Part shown: positions 45,442 to 54,187 of the stretch, one piece after another
Layout of the letters: the number at the start of each line of letters is the position of its first letter
How positions within the stretch are numbered: position 1 is the first letter of the stretch
Assembly (NCBI GenBank): GCA_944412445.1
Contig: CALYBJ010000013.1
Location: forward strand, 1 to 64,000
Source: an uncultured Clostridia bacterium
Lineage (GTDB): Bacteria; Bacillota; Clostridia; Oscillospirales; Acutalibacteraceae
Length of the DNA stretch: 64,000 bases
Direction of reading: 5' to 3'
Notes under the pieces: model-generated
What the model was told of the DNA's origin: nothing
Database searches by the model: none
What the model saw: only the letters and a program-made list of their open reading frames with translations
Program-made: the position numbers and the translations under genes

Positions 45442-46035
45442 TTATAATGTTAATCCTGAATTTTCATAAAACCAACTTTTCTGAGAACTGAGTCTTGTTT
45501 CCAGAAGATCGTTGAGCTTTATGCGTTTTTCGGCGCAAATACCGTATATTCCGCCTATCTCGATAGAATTGTCCGTGCTTACGGTAATCCCCGGCGAAAC
45601 ACTTTTCAATGCGTCCGCATATTTAAGGTCTTTTTCCCTTATAAATATTGTCAAACCGGCGCCGCCGCAAAGCTTTGCCATTTTTTCCGCACTGTTAACA
45701 AGAAGCTCCCTGTACTCCGGAGTTTCGCAAAAAGCTTTAAGCTTTTCCTTTACGGCAGAAAAAACTCTGTTTTCGATTTCTTTTCTTACCGAGGCAATCT
45801 CTTTTTTTATTTCAGCGCTGTGCTTCTCCGTTTCAACGCCGTCACTTAAAGCTATCCTGCCGGTGGCTTCCGCAATATATTCGTTATACTTCTTTTCAGC
45901 CTCAGCCTCAGCCTTTTTCAGCTGCTTTGCCTTATAGCTTTCTACCTCCGCCAAAATGGCGGCTTTTCTCTCCTCGGAGGCCTCGTTTATCGCCTTGAAA
46001 AACGCCTCGCATTTCATATCTTCCACTGCAGCCAA
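45442..46035 (-). CDS. atpE: V-type ATPase subunit E (peripheral stalk)
   Basis: 197 residues: a long Lys/Glu/Ala helix (about 8-95) and a globular C-terminal domain (about 100-197) with ISPGITVSTDNSIEIGGIYG, the family pattern. It pairs with subunit H/G to form the stator stalk. The start is TTG (46033-46035), 7 nt after GAGGTG; the nearby ATG is out of frame. Confidence 0.92.
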   Translation of the reverse strand: MAAVEDMKCEAFFKAINEASEERKAAILAEVESYKAKQLKKAEAEAEKKYNEYIAEATGRIALSDGVETEKHSAEIKKEIASVRKEIENRVFSAVKEKLKAFCETPEYRELLVNSAEKMAKLCGGAGLTIFIREKDLKYADALKSVSPGITVSTDNSIEIGGIYGICAEKRIKLNDLLETRLSSQKSWFYENSGLTL

Positions 46036-46050
46036 TTCATTTCACCTCGC

Positions 46051-46353
46051 TTACGCTATTCCTATGGCGTCGATTACGTATCTTGTAATAGCGTCGCTTT
46101 CAAATTCAACGCCGTAGTCAGGTATTTCCGTAATAAGCGGTATCGTTACGGCTTTCTTCATTTCGTCGATAACCTGAGGACACCTTTCATAAAGTCCCTG
46201 TGTTATAAGAATAATTCCCGTTTCCGGATTTTTAACGGCTTCCTGAAGCGCCGCCGAACACTCTTCTCCGGTGTTTACCAGAGAGGACTCGATTCCCGCA
46301 AGACGCATTCCTGTAACTGCGTCGCTGTTATCGGTTATAAGATAAAATTTCAT
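46051..46353 (-). CDS. atpF: V-type ATPase subunit F
   Basis: 100 residues, CheY-like fold that binds subunit D and may adjust activity. It has MKFYLITDNSDAVTGMRLAGI at the start and IILITQGLYE in the middle. The start is ATG 46353; a longer in-frame reading to 46407 would overlap the subunit K stop region and lacks a ribosome site. Confidence 0.93.
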   Translation of the reverse strand: MKFYLITDNSDAVTGMRLAGIESSLVNTGEECSAALQEAVKNPETGIILITQGLYERCPQVIDEMKKAVTIPLITEIPDYGVEFESDAITRYVIDAIGIA

Positions 46354-46372
46354 AGTATCACTCTCGTGAAAA

Positions 46373-46855
46373 TTAAACCTTATTAAGAATAAGGATTGAA
46401 ATAACAACGCCGTAAAGAGCTATTGACTCGCCCAAGGCAACGAAAATAAGGGATTTACCGAAGGATTTGGGATCTTCGCTTGTTGCCGCAATTGCCGCAG
46501 GAGCGCCTGCCGCAACAGCAATACCGCCGCCTATGCCTGCAAGACCTGTTACAAGACCTGCCGCAAGAAGTCCAAGACCCTTTGAATTGTCGGATGCCGC
46601 TTCCTCTGTTTCCTCAGCTTCCTGAACTGCCGCCGTGTCGTTTGTCTGAGCGTCCGCCGCGTTTGCTTCCGCTGCCGATACGGTGAACATAAGCGCTGCC
46701 GTAATCATAAGAACGGTTACAAAGCTTAAAAGATTCTTTTTCATGATTTTCTTTGCTCCTACGCCGTTGAGATGGCTCTTGAATGCCGAATAAGCCATAA
46801 AGCCTAAAGCGATTGACGGAACGATAATGATAATTGCATAAATTAATGTGGACAT
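46373..46855 (-). CDS. atpK: V-type ATPase subunit K (membrane rotor ring)
   Basis: 160 residues. Four hydrophobic segments: 3-22, 43-62, 93-117 and 133-157. The second hairpin carries the ion-binding Glu143 in FVALGESIALYG. The first hairpin has no ion-binding residue and is joined to the second by a 30-residue Ala/Glu-rich segment (about 62-92). Sodium-binding residues known from Enterococcus NtpK in the first hairpin and Gln110 are not seen, which argues against a sodium pump (inference). GGAGG lies 8 nt before the ATG at 46855. Confidence 0.9.
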   Translation of the reverse strand: MSTLIYAIIIIVPSIALGFMAYSAFKSHLNGVGAKKIMKKNLLSFVTVLMITAALMFTVSAAEANAADAQTNDTAAVQEAEETEEAASDNSKGLGLLAAGLVTGLAGIGGGIAVAAGAPAAIAATSEDPKSFGKSLIFVALGESIALYGVVISILILNKV

Positions 46856-46909
46856 TTTTGTTACCTCCATAAAGGAATGATTTTATTTTTAAAGCGCACT
46901 GCTTTTTTA

Positions 46910-49747
46910 TTAATTATTTTTCTCTTCGAGAATTGACTTTAAGGAAACAAAGGGCTTTCCGCTTCCCTCAAAGCATCTGCTGAACATTTCGTAGAACTCA
47001 AGTCTAAGAGCCTGGATTCCCGTCAGAAGTCCCTCAAGGCAGATTACAAGGATGTTTCCTAAAATTATTACGAAAATGTTTTCGCTTTCTCCTGCCAGAG
47101 AGAAGACAACCATCATCATGCCTGCGTGAACAAGTACGAATGCGCCTACTCGAAGGAAGGAAACCGTATTGCTGAAGTAAGACAAAACATATTCAAGCAT
47201 TTCGAATATATTCTGCATTATGAAATCGGAAATGCTCTGAGGCTTCCAGTTTTCATGCTTATCGACAATGCCTATGAGAATTTCCTTTAAGAACAGAATA
47301 ACCGCACATACGGGCATTACCACAGCGCATACCGTTCCGGGAATAAGGTCGGGTCCCGACATAAACTTAACTGCAAGGCTTACACCGCAAAGGTAAAGCG
47401 CCAGCCCCGCAGCTCCGTTGTTGTCGAAAAGAGCCGCTCCTATCTGTTTCGCCTTAATGTTGGAATAGATGTTTATACAGATTGAAACCGCTACAAGGGC
47501 TATTCCTATTCCTATGGCGAAAAGCAGAATGGTATTGATGCTGTCCATTACCGAAAGAGGCTTTCCCGACATTCCCACCGCTTTATACAGCGGGTCGAGA
47601 AATTCCTCGAAGCCAAAGAAGGAGCCGAATATAAGTCCGAAGAACATTGAAGATATTCCGCAGGGAACAAGTATTTTTCCCAAGTCCATCTTTTTAAGCT
47701 TCCAGGCAAGTATGCCGCCTAAAAACAGCACGAAGCCCTGTCCCAAATCTCCGAACATTATTCCGAATAAAACCGTATATGTTATGGCTACGAAAGAGGT
47801 AATATCTATTGAGCCGTAATTGGGCATTCCGTACATCTGAACGTAATACTCGTAAGGTCTGAACAGTCTCGGATTTCTGAGCTTTGTAGGAGGAACAAGC
47901 CTCGGCTTGCCGGTATTCTTTGCGAAGGATTCCTCGTCTACATTCTCGAAGCCGCCTACCGCATCGTAAAGAGCGATAATTTTTCTTTTTCTCTTTTTTG
48001 ACGCCTGACCTGTATAAATATGTTTTCCGTTTTTGGAAACTATATTTTTTCTCTCGTGCCAGAGTCTCTGAAGGTCCTGAAGAATTGAGTAGCAGTCTAC
48101 AAGCTGTTCCTGATGCTGATTCCAGAAATCGGCTATAACCTTTTTCTGCTCCTCTATTTCCCGAAGCTCCTTTTCGCACCTTTCAATAATCTCTTTTACC
48201 GTGCCTTCCGTATCGTCAACCTTGTACTCCTTAAAGTAAACAGTGGAAAAATAATTTTCCGCCGCTGCGTTGTCCTTTTTAAGCACAAGATAGGAACACC
48301 AGCTGTTTTTCTCATCGGAGGAATATACGTTGAAAATGAAATTTTCCTTTTCAGCCTTTTCCTTTATCTGCTCCTCAAATTCTTTGGGGACTCTTCCGAA
48401 ATGGACGCAGGTATATTTTACATTTACGATTTCCTTTATATCAAAATCAATAGCCGTAAAATGGGCAAGCCTTTTAAGCTTTCGCCTTAAATACTTTTCC
48501 CTTCTCTTTAAGGCAAGCCTGTTAAGGCTCTGGGTATGTATTTCTCCGTTTATTCCGGAAAGGCTTGCTTCCTTTGAGTTAATGTCGGCGCTGCCCAAAT
48601 ATCTCGTAAACTTATCCATATACTCTTCGGTAAGAGGTCTGTCATTGCCCAGACAGTTATGAAGATGATCCGCAGACAAGTCGTAATTTACATGGTGAGC
48701 CAGGTGCTCGATATCTCTTATGGATGTTTCAAAGGGACTTGACTCCGCAATGCTTGTTGCCGTTATTGAAGCCTTGGGATCCTTTATTGTAAACTCTATT
48801 TCCCCTACGGAGTTAAACAGCTTTTTGGCGTCTTTCTTTCTGTTTTTCGGAATCCAGCCTATGCAGCAGAAGCTTTCGTTTTTCTTTGCCGCATATTTTC
48901 TCAGGCTCCAGAGCTTCTGAAGGTCAAGAAGTATCGAATAGTCCCCTATAAGCTCGTCGCTGTTCTTTTCCCAGAACTCTCTTATTTTGTTCTGCTCCGC
49001 CGTTACCTTGCTGAGCTCTCCCTTACAGCTTTCTATTATGTCGGAAATGCTTCCCTCTCCGGGGTCAAGGGTAAGCTCCTCAAAATATACGGCGTTCATT
49101 ATTTTCGCCGCTTCCTCGGCATACTTTTTCGGCGCGCAGTAAACGCCCCAGAAATATTTTTCGTCAGAGGAATAGGTATTGAAAATAAACTTGTTCTCGC
49201 TGTTGTAAAGATAAAGGTTTACCATGGAATCCTTGGGCATACTTCCGAAATGAATGTCGATATACTTTGTGCTGAGCATTTCGTTAAGGTCTACCTCAAG
49301 AGTTGAAAAATGGCTTAAATTCTGTATTCTGTCCTTTAAGTATTTCTCTCTTTCTTTAAGATCGCTGTATCTTTTTCCGTACAAATCTATCTGAGACTGA
49401 AGTCCCGAAAGGAATGAGTTTATATCGCTTGCGTCAAAATCGCTTTCGGAAACATATTTTGTAAGCTTATCCAGATAAGACCTTTCAAGAGCTTTTCCCG
49501 TTCCCAGAACATTTGAAACGCCTTGGTTCAGACTTACGTCAGCCTGCTGTGAAATGTCCTCGATATGACGAATTGCCTGATCGAAGGGACACGCTTCCGT
49601 AAAAGCCGAATAGCCGTCGTTATGGGAAAGATATTCGGGAGCGCTTTCGGGGTGATAGTAATCAACGGAAAGCGTCTTTAAAATAAAAGCGTTAAGCTTG
49701 TCGGCAGAACCGTCGGCTCGCACAAACATCATTTTTTCTATTGCCAA
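46910..49747 (-). CDS. atpI: V-type ATPase subunit I with duplicated cytosolic arm
   Basis: 945 residues; the normal size is about 640-680. The membrane stator subunit. Residues 1-320 form a usual cytosolic arm and 336-605 repeat it: FIFNTYSSDEK (187-197) against FIFNVYSSDEK (470-480), YSILLDLQKLW (270-280) against YSILQDLQRLW (553-563), REKYL (133-137) against REKYL (416-420), all with the same offset of 283. The membrane part (about 645-925) has MFGDLGQG near 664 and the essential Arg866 in SFLRVGAFVLVHAG facing the K ring. The start is TTG (49745-49747) after GGTG; ATG at codon 6 is the alternative. Confidence 0.95.
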   Translation of the reverse strand: MAIEKMMFVRADGSADKLNAFILKTLSVDYYHPESAPEYLSHNDGYSAFTEACPFDQAIRHIEDISQQADVSLNQGVSNVLGTGKALERSYLDKLTKYVSESDFDASDINSFLSGLQSQIDLYGKRYSDLKEREKYLKDRIQNLSHFSTLEVDLNEMLSTKYIDIHFGSMPKDSMVNLYLYNSENKFIFNTYSSDEKYFWGVYCAPKKYAEEAAKIMNAVYFEELTLDPGEGSISDIIESCKGELSKVTAEQNKIREFWEKNSDELIGDYSILLDLQKLWSLRKYAAKKNESFCCIGWIPKNRKKDAKKLFNSVGEIEFTIKDPKASITATSIAESSPFETSIRDIEHLAHHVNYDLSADHLHNCLGNDRPLTEEYMDKFTRYLGSADINSKEASLSGINGEIHTQSLNRLALKRREKYLRRKLKRLAHFTAIDFDIKEIVNVKYTCVHFGRVPKEFEEQIKEKAEKENFIFNVYSSDEKNSWCSYLVLKKDNAAAENYFSTVYFKEYKVDDTEGTVKEIIERCEKELREIEEQKKVIADFWNQHQEQLVDCYSILQDLQRLWHERKNIVSKNGKHIYTGQASKKRKRKIIALYDAVGGFENVDEESFAKNTGKPRLVPPTKLRNPRLFRPYEYYVQMYGMPNYGSIDITSFVAITYTVLFGIMFGDLGQGFVLFLGGILAWKLKKMDLGKILVPCGISSMFFGLIFGSFFGFEEFLDPLYKAVGMSGKPLSVMDSINTILLFAIGIGIALVAVSICINIYSNIKAKQIGAALFDNNGAAGLALYLCGVSLAVKFMSGPDLIPGTVCAVVMPVCAVILFLKEILIGIVDKHENWKPQSISDFIMQNIFEMLEYVLSYFSNTVSFLRVGAFVLVHAGMMMVVFSLAGESENIFVIILGNILVICLEGLLTGIQALRLEFYEMFSRCFEGSGKPFVSLKSILEEKNN
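47933..49594 (-). repeat. Internal tandem duplication coding for the subunit I arm
   Basis: Copy 1 covers about 48788-49594 (residues 52-320), copy 2 about 47933-48745 (residues 335-605). The offset is 849 bp and almost gap-free at the protein level. Protein similarity is clear but the copies have diverged strongly, so the duplication is old and not an assembly error. Confidence 0.9.
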
Positions 49748-49761
49748 AATATATCACCGCC

Positions 49762-50820
49762 TTACTTATTAACGGAGACACCGCAGAGCAGCGGAGTTAT
49801 CTCAACGGGAGTAAGTCCGTATCTGATGCCTTCGATAATATGAATTATGTTTTTGATTTCGTTTTCAGCCAGATACACATAAGAAAACATTACGATATCA
49901 GGATTTGAGGAATGTGAAACGGCGTTTTTGAAGATTTTGAAAAGATATTCGTCGGCGCAGGCTGAAAAATCAGATTTAGTGCCTTTTTTGATAATGTCCC
50001 TGTAGCAGGAGTTTTCAACAAAGGCCTCCACCTGGGAAGCGCTTCCCGAAGCCCGCAGTTCTCTGCGCTGTTTTTCGGAAAGAGCAGTAAACACAGGTCT
50101 GACAGCTCCCTGAGCCACCACCGGCGATACCGAAAACCTCATTATACGATGAAGATTTTTAAATGTGTTTACATCGTTGAATGTTTTATATAAAGCTGCG
50201 AAATCGTCTTTTTTAGGAATCTTTTTCTTTTTGCCGAAAAGGATAAGGGCAAGCTGCTCGTCAAGAAAATGCTTAAACTCAATCTGCACTGCCGTAAGAT
50301 TTCCCGTAAGCTTGTATTTTGATACGGCGCTTTTTAAAACAGGATAATATACGGTGTTTTTCGTAACGCTTAAAAGCTCCTCTTCGCTTTTCGTTTTAGC
50401 AACCTCGTAAAGATCAAGCTTTGACCTTTCATTATAAAAAACAGGAAATGAAAATATATAGCTGTCGCTTTTCGTCCGCAGGCTGCTTAAAACCTTAATC
50501 AGCTGTACAATGTCGTACTTCATAATAAAATACTCGTAAAGGCCGTTGCCTGCCGCCCGCTGGAAACGGCTTATGGCTTCAAGCTCATTATACATTTTGT
50601 TGAACAGAAGATTTTCAAGCTGTCCTCTCTGAAGAGCAGATGTTGATGAGATTCCGTCAAATATTTCCGAATACGCTGTTTTTGTTTTTAGGTATTCGGC
50701 AACCTCGTTTACGGAATGCAGTCCCAGAAGATCGTTGTAGTTACGGTTGGTAAGCCTTCTTCCGTAAATACATCTTACCTTTGCGTATACCGCATTGCCT
50801 TTATAATCGGGAAGTTTCAT
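49762..50820 (-). CDS. atpC: V-type ATPase subunit C (rotor socket)
   Basis: 352 residues, all-helical funnel subunit (archaeal C, eukaryotic d) that seats the central shaft on the K ring. It has YAKVRCIYGRRLTN near 13, NEIKNIIHIIEGIRYGL near the end and AYSEIFDG in between. Its ATG overlaps the H stop (ATGA). Subunit I starts 14 bp downstream. Confidence 0.94.
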   Translation of the reverse strand: MKLPDYKGNAVYAKVRCIYGRRLTNRNYNDLLGLHSVNEVAEYLKTKTAYSEIFDGISSTSALQRGQLENLLFNKMYNELEAISRFQRAAGNGLYEYFIMKYDIVQLIKVLSSLRTKSDSYIFSFPVFYNERSKLDLYEVAKTKSEEELLSVTKNTVYYPVLKSAVSKYKLTGNLTAVQIEFKHFLDEQLALILFGKKKKIPKKDDFAALYKTFNDVNTFKNLHRIMRFSVSPVVAQGAVRPVFTALSEKQRRELRASGSASQVEAFVENSCYRDIIKKGTKSDFSACADEYLFKIFKNAVSHSSNPDIVMFSYVYLAENEIKNIIHIIEGIRYGLTPVEITPLLCGVSVNK

Positions 50821-51140
50821 TGCTTATCACTTAATACCCTTGAGTAAATTTCCTGCGTCCACTCCGAAGCCTTTTCCTTTTCCGTATCCAAAAGCCTCCC
50901 GATGGTTTTTTTGCCGCTGTCGTCAGCAGTCTTAAAAGAGTTGCTGATAGCCTCTGCGTGACCTGCTTTTATACGCTGAACCTGAGCCTCGGCTTCCTTC
51001 ATTTTTTCGCTTATGATCTTCTTCCTGAGCTCCTCTGCCTCAGCTGCGGCTTCCGCCCTGTATTTTTCGGCTTCATGAACAAATTCATTCGCCTTTCTCT
51101 CAGCCGCAAGCACATCTCTCAGCATGTTTTCCACAGTCAT
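50817..51140 (-). CDS. atpH: V-type ATPase subunit H/G (peripheral stalk helix)
   Basis: 107 residues, one long Glu/Lys/Ala coiled coil: MLRDVLAAERKANEFVHEAEK, then repeated Ala/Glu heptads. It pairs with subunit E as the stalk. First gene of the operon. ATG 51140 after AAAGGG; a GTG two codons earlier is less likely. The promoter in the AT-rich gap upstream is not clear to me. Confidence 0.88.
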   Translation of the reverse strand: MTVENMLRDVLAAERKANEFVHEAEKYRAEAAAEAEELRKKIISEKMKEAEAQVQRIKAGHAEAISNSFKTADDSGKKTIGRLLDTEKEKASEWTQEIYSRVLSDKQ

Positions 51141-51383
51141 CGCCACCCTTTCATTTATTATTTTCAGTTACAGAACTTTATTTTTATATAAATAAAAATT
51201 GAAAACCTTTTGACAAAATCAAAAAGATTTCAATCCTAAAAAACGATGTCCCAAAAAACCGACTTGATTTTCTTTTATTCTTTATTAACAATTATAGTCT
51301 TTTTTTTAACTAATTCAATATCAAATACAATAAACTTGCTTTATATGTTTTCAATATTTTTAGTGAGAATTGTATATAATTTC

Positions 51384-51412
51384 TTGAAAAATCACATATT
51401 ATATGATAAAAT
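51384..51412 (+). promoter_or_regulatory. Promoter of the EFR1 ferredoxin gene
   Basis: TTGAAA (51384-51389), 17 nt, TAAAAT (51407-51412), 43 bp before the ATG. Confidence 0.65.
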
Positions 51413-51454
51413 AAATAACAATATATGTTTTAAATATAGGAGAGAAGTGTAAAA

Positions 51455-52210
51455 ATGATCTTTTATTTTTCAGGCACCGGCAATTCTCTTGACGCCGCCC
51501 GGCAGATAGCTGACGCCTCAGGCGAAAGCATTACGGATATGGCTCAGGCTCTGAAATCAAGAAAATTAAGCTTCCGGATTCAGCATAATGAAAAAATCGG
51601 ATTTGTTTTTCCCGTTTATTACAGCGGTGTGCCCTCGGTAGTTGCGGACTTTATCAAAAATGTTAATATTATCGCCGACGACTGCTATGTTTTCTGCGTT
51701 ATAACCTGCGGAGCGTCCGCTGCCGGAGCAGATGTCATGGCCAGAAGGCTGTTAAGTGAAATAAATTTAACCTGCGACTATATGTGCTCCCTTAAAATGC
51801 CCGACAATTATGTAATGCTTTACAATCCCATGTCAAAGGAAGAAGCTCCCGAAGCATTAAACACCGCAAAAGCGGAAATAATAAATATTTCCGAAGATAT
51901 TAACGCCTTGAAAAAAGGCGGTTACAACAGCGGTATTTTCGGAAAAGCCGCCAACGGCGTAATGTACCGCTTTTATAATCTTATGCGTGGTACAAAAAAA
52001 TTTTACAGTGATGAGAACTGTATTTCCTGCGGGCTTTGCGAAAAGGTATGTCCCGTAGCCGCCGTAAAAATAACAAACGGAAAGCCTGTCTGGACAAAAA
52101 GCAAATGCGCTCACTGCGCCGCCTGTATAAGCAGATGTCCCGTTTCCGCAATTCAGTACGGCTCAAAAACAAAAAACAGAACAAGATATGTAAATCCTGT
52201 TCTGGAATAA
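51455..52210 (+). CDS. EFR1 family flavodoxin/ferredoxin fusion protein
   Basis: 251 residues. A flavodoxin-like N-terminal domain starts with the FMN loop FSGTGNSLDAA (near 5) and has VFPVYYSGVPSVVADF near 50. Two [4Fe-4S] motifs follow in the C-terminal third: CISCGLCEKVCP and CAHCAACISRCP (about 192-232). Members move electrons in anaerobes; partners are unknown. AGGAGAG lies 9 nt before the ATG. Single gene followed by a hairpin-rich gap. Confidence 0.93.
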   Translation: MIFYFSGTGNSLDAARQIADASGESITDMAQALKSRKLSFRIQHNEKIGFVFPVYYSGVPSVVADFIKNVNIIADDCYVFCVITCGASAAGADVMARRLLSEINLTCDYMCSLKMPDNYVMLYNPMSKEEAPEALNTAKAEIINISEDINALKKGGYNSGIFGKAANGVMYRFYNLMRGTKKFYSDENCISCGLCEKVCPVAAVKITNGKPVWTKSKCAHCAACISRCPVSAIQYGSKTKNRTRYVNPVLE

Positions 52211-52521
52211 CAAAATATCAAGACCGGAATTTCCGGTGTGCAGACTGTCGATAAAATGGTCTGAACCGTCCGAGAAAAAACAGACGAGAGAACACTTTAA
52301 TTTATTTTAATAATTGAAAAGAACAAAAAGCGGAAATCCTTTAAATTAAGGATTTCCGGGACTTTAAGGCTTTGGCGCCCCGGCAGTACCTTTGTACGGC
52401 TCAAATCGCCAAAGCCTTAATTCAGCCTCATTTCTCGCAGTCTGCCAGCGTGCAGAAATTTATAAGCTGACTTTTTCTACACGCTGAAGACCGGAATTCT
52501 CCGGTCTTATTTTTCTGCAAT
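52211..52521. other. Hairpin-rich intergenic region, possible structured RNA or old element
   Basis: Contains, in order: a CCGGAA/TTCCGG palindrome (52224-52236), a CAGAC/GTCTG loop (52241-52263), an 11-bp stem CGGAAATCCTT (52331-52358), a 14-bp perfect stem beginning TTAAGGCTTTGGCG (52364-52377 with 52407-52420) enclosing GTAC-CTTT-GTAC, a CAGCGTG/CACGCTG stem extended by AGAAA/TTTCT (52446-52486), and an 8-bp terminator-like stem. AGACCGGAATT occurs at 52221 and again at 52489. No protein gene fits. Confidence 0.7.
52487..52513 (+). terminator. Terminator-like hairpin at the end of the 52.2-52.5 kb gap
   Basis: AAGACCGG/CCGGTCTT stem with loop AATTCT, then ATTTTT on the plus strand. Confidence 0.7.
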
Positions 52522-53367
52522 TTATATTCTGCTTGCTTCCCTGATTTTATCAACTGCCGTCATGGCGTCGCTGTAGCCTTTTTTATAGTAGGCGTCAAGT
52601 CTTTCGGCGTTTTTCGACACCATATTCAGGCCCTTGTCGCTGTCGGGAGAGATAAGTATAACCTTACCCTCTTCCTGATAATGTCTTAATTTTTCAAGCT
52701 TTCCGTTGTATATTTCCGGTCTTTCCTCAATTTTTTGAAGCATTGCCGGATAGTGCTTCAAAAAGGGCTTCATAAGAGTAATATGCTCGTGCTTTTTTTC
52801 TTCAATGGGTCTGGGAATTATTACTACCACTTTGTCGCAGCCCAGTTCAAAAGCTTTTTCAATGGGTATCGGATCCGCTACTCCGCCGTCGAAGTATTCT
52901 TTTCCGTTATGCGCGTAAGGCTTGCAGGCGATAGGCACCGCGCAGGAGGCCTTAAAAAACCAGAAATCGTCCTTTACCATATCATTTTTGCTGAAAAATA
53001 CAGCCTCGCCCGTGTCCGCCTTAGTAGTTACAAACAGGAATTTCGCGGGAGACGCCATAAGGGCGTCAAAGTCAATAGGGTCTTCTCCGTCGGAGTTTGT
53101 AAGAGTTGAATATATATAATCAAGGTTTATATAAGAGCCGTTTTTTATCAGCTCCTCAATGCCCATATATTCCTTGCGCATTGCGTATTCGGTGTAAAAC
53201 CTGTAATTTCTTCCTCTCTGCCCCGCAAGAAACGAAGCTATATTTGCACTTCCCGCAGAAACGCCTATGCACAAATCAAAGCTTATGTTATTGTCAATAA
53301 AACAGTCCAAAACTCCGGTGCCGTATACATCTCTCATTCCGCCGCCTACATCAATAAGTCCAGTCAA
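52522..53367 (-). CDS. Patatin-like phospholipase (YjjU-type)
   Basis: 281 residues. The glycine-rich oxyanion region DVGGGMRDVYGTG near 7, the nucleophile elbow GVSAGS near 36 and the dyad Asp in FDGGVADPIP near 167 are present. A lipid acyl hydrolase of the bacterial YjjU kind; the substrate is unknown. The start is TTG 53367 (AAAGGTG 6 nt upstream, 5 bp after the radC stop). A longer reading up to 53442 would overlap radC in another frame and is rejected. Second gene of a radC-patatin operon. Confidence 0.88.
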   Translation of the reverse strand: MTGLIDVGGGMRDVYGTGVLDCFIDNNISFDLCIGVSAGSANIASFLAGQRGRNYRFYTEYAMRKEYMGIEELIKNGSYINLDYIYSTLTNSDGEDPIDFDALMASPAKFLFVTTKADTGEAVFFSKNDMVKDDFWFFKASCAVPIACKPYAHNGKEYFDGGVADPIPIEKAFELGCDKVVVIIPRPIEEKKHEHITLMKPFLKHYPAMLQKIEERPEIYNGKLEKLRHYQEEGKVILISPDSDKGLNMVSKNAERLDAYYKKGYSDAMTAVDKIREASRI

Positions 53368-53372
53368 TCTAT

Positions 53373-54134
53373 TCACCTTTCTCTTTTTTTTTCTCTTTCC
53401 TCTTTCAAATAAGCGTGCCCCGTCGGGGACAATGAAAAACAATCCGAAAATTTAGGATTGTCCAAAAACGAAAAATATTCGCTGCCGCATATAATCAAAT
53501 GGTTTAAAAGAGTGACATTCATGGAGCTCATTACTCCTGAAATATTATAAGTTACCTCATGGTCCGCTCTTGAGGGCACGCATAATCCGCTGGGATGATT
53601 ATGGGCTAAAATAGCTCCCGTAGCATGACAGTTTAAAAGCTCGCTCATGATTTTTCTTATATCTATTTCCGCAAAGGTTATTCCGCCGCTGCTGATTTCC
53701 GAGCATTTCAGAACACGGCAGCTGTTGCTTAAGCATACAAGCATTACAACCTCGTTTTTAAGCCCTACAAACTTGGGTCTTAAATAGTTTACCGCCTCCT
53801 GAGTGGAGGTGATATATTTGATTTTTGACGCGTCCTCCTCAAGATATGTTCTTGTAAGAGACGGTACAAGCTTTAAAAGAGACGCCGTCTTTTCACCTAC
53901 TCCTTCTACCGTAAGCAGCGCGTCATAGGGAGCGTCAAAAACACCCTTTAATGAACCGAATTTGTCTATCAGCCTGTGGGCAAGCTCGTTTGTATCGGCT
54001 CTGGGAATGGAATAAAACAGCAGAAGCTCAAGAACGTTATGCTCAGGAAAGCCGTCAAGATTTCCTGCCTTTAAAAACCTGCTCCGCAGTCTCTGCCTAT
54101 GTCCGAAATGACTGTTATTCGATTTTTCCGTCAT
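53373..54134 (-). CDS. radC: RadC family JAB-domain protein
   Basis: 253 residues. The N-terminal helix-hairpin-helix LLTVEGVGEKTASLL near 62 is followed by a JAB/MPN domain with the metal motif AHNHPSG near 180. It is named a DNA repair protein, but the real role is unsettled; JAB folds are often isopeptidases or nucleases. The C-terminal tail runs into a Lys/Arg/Glu-rich stretch. GAGGTG lies 7 nt before the ATG. Confidence 0.93.
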   Translation of the reverse strand: MTEKSNNSHFGHRQRLRSRFLKAGNLDGFPEHNVLELLLFYSIPRADTNELAHRLIDKFGSLKGVFDAPYDALLTVEGVGEKTASLLKLVPSLTRTYLEEDASKIKYITSTQEAVNYLRPKFVGLKNEVVMLVCLSNSCRVLKCSEISSGGITFAEIDIRKIMSELLNCHATGAILAHNHPSGLCVPSRADHEVTYNISGVMSSMNVTLLNHLIICGSEYFSFLDNPKFSDCFSLSPTGHAYLKEEREKKRER

Positions 54135-54158
54135 AGGCCGTCACCTCTTTTTCCGAGT

Positions 54159-54187
54159 ATTTTACCATAATTTTCTGTTCAATTCAA
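54159..54187 (-). promoter_or_regulatory. Probable promoter of the radC-patatin operon
   Basis: Reverse strand: TTGAAT (54182-54187), 17 nt, TAAAAT (54159-54164). Confidence 0.6.

Noticed and set aside
47933..49594. Assembly error as the cause of the subunit I duplication
   Set aside because: The two copies have diverged too far at the protein level, and so at the DNA level, to be a duplicated read segment, and the frame is open throughout.
51141..51240. Promoter of the V-ATPase operon
   Set aside because: Several TTG- and TAT-like hexamers exist (for example TTGTCA with TATATA) but spacings of 20 nt or poor boxes make none convincing.
53368..53442. Longer start of the patatin gene
   Set aside because: It would overlap radC in another frame and encode a Lys/Arg run; a good ribosome site and TTG lie at 53367.
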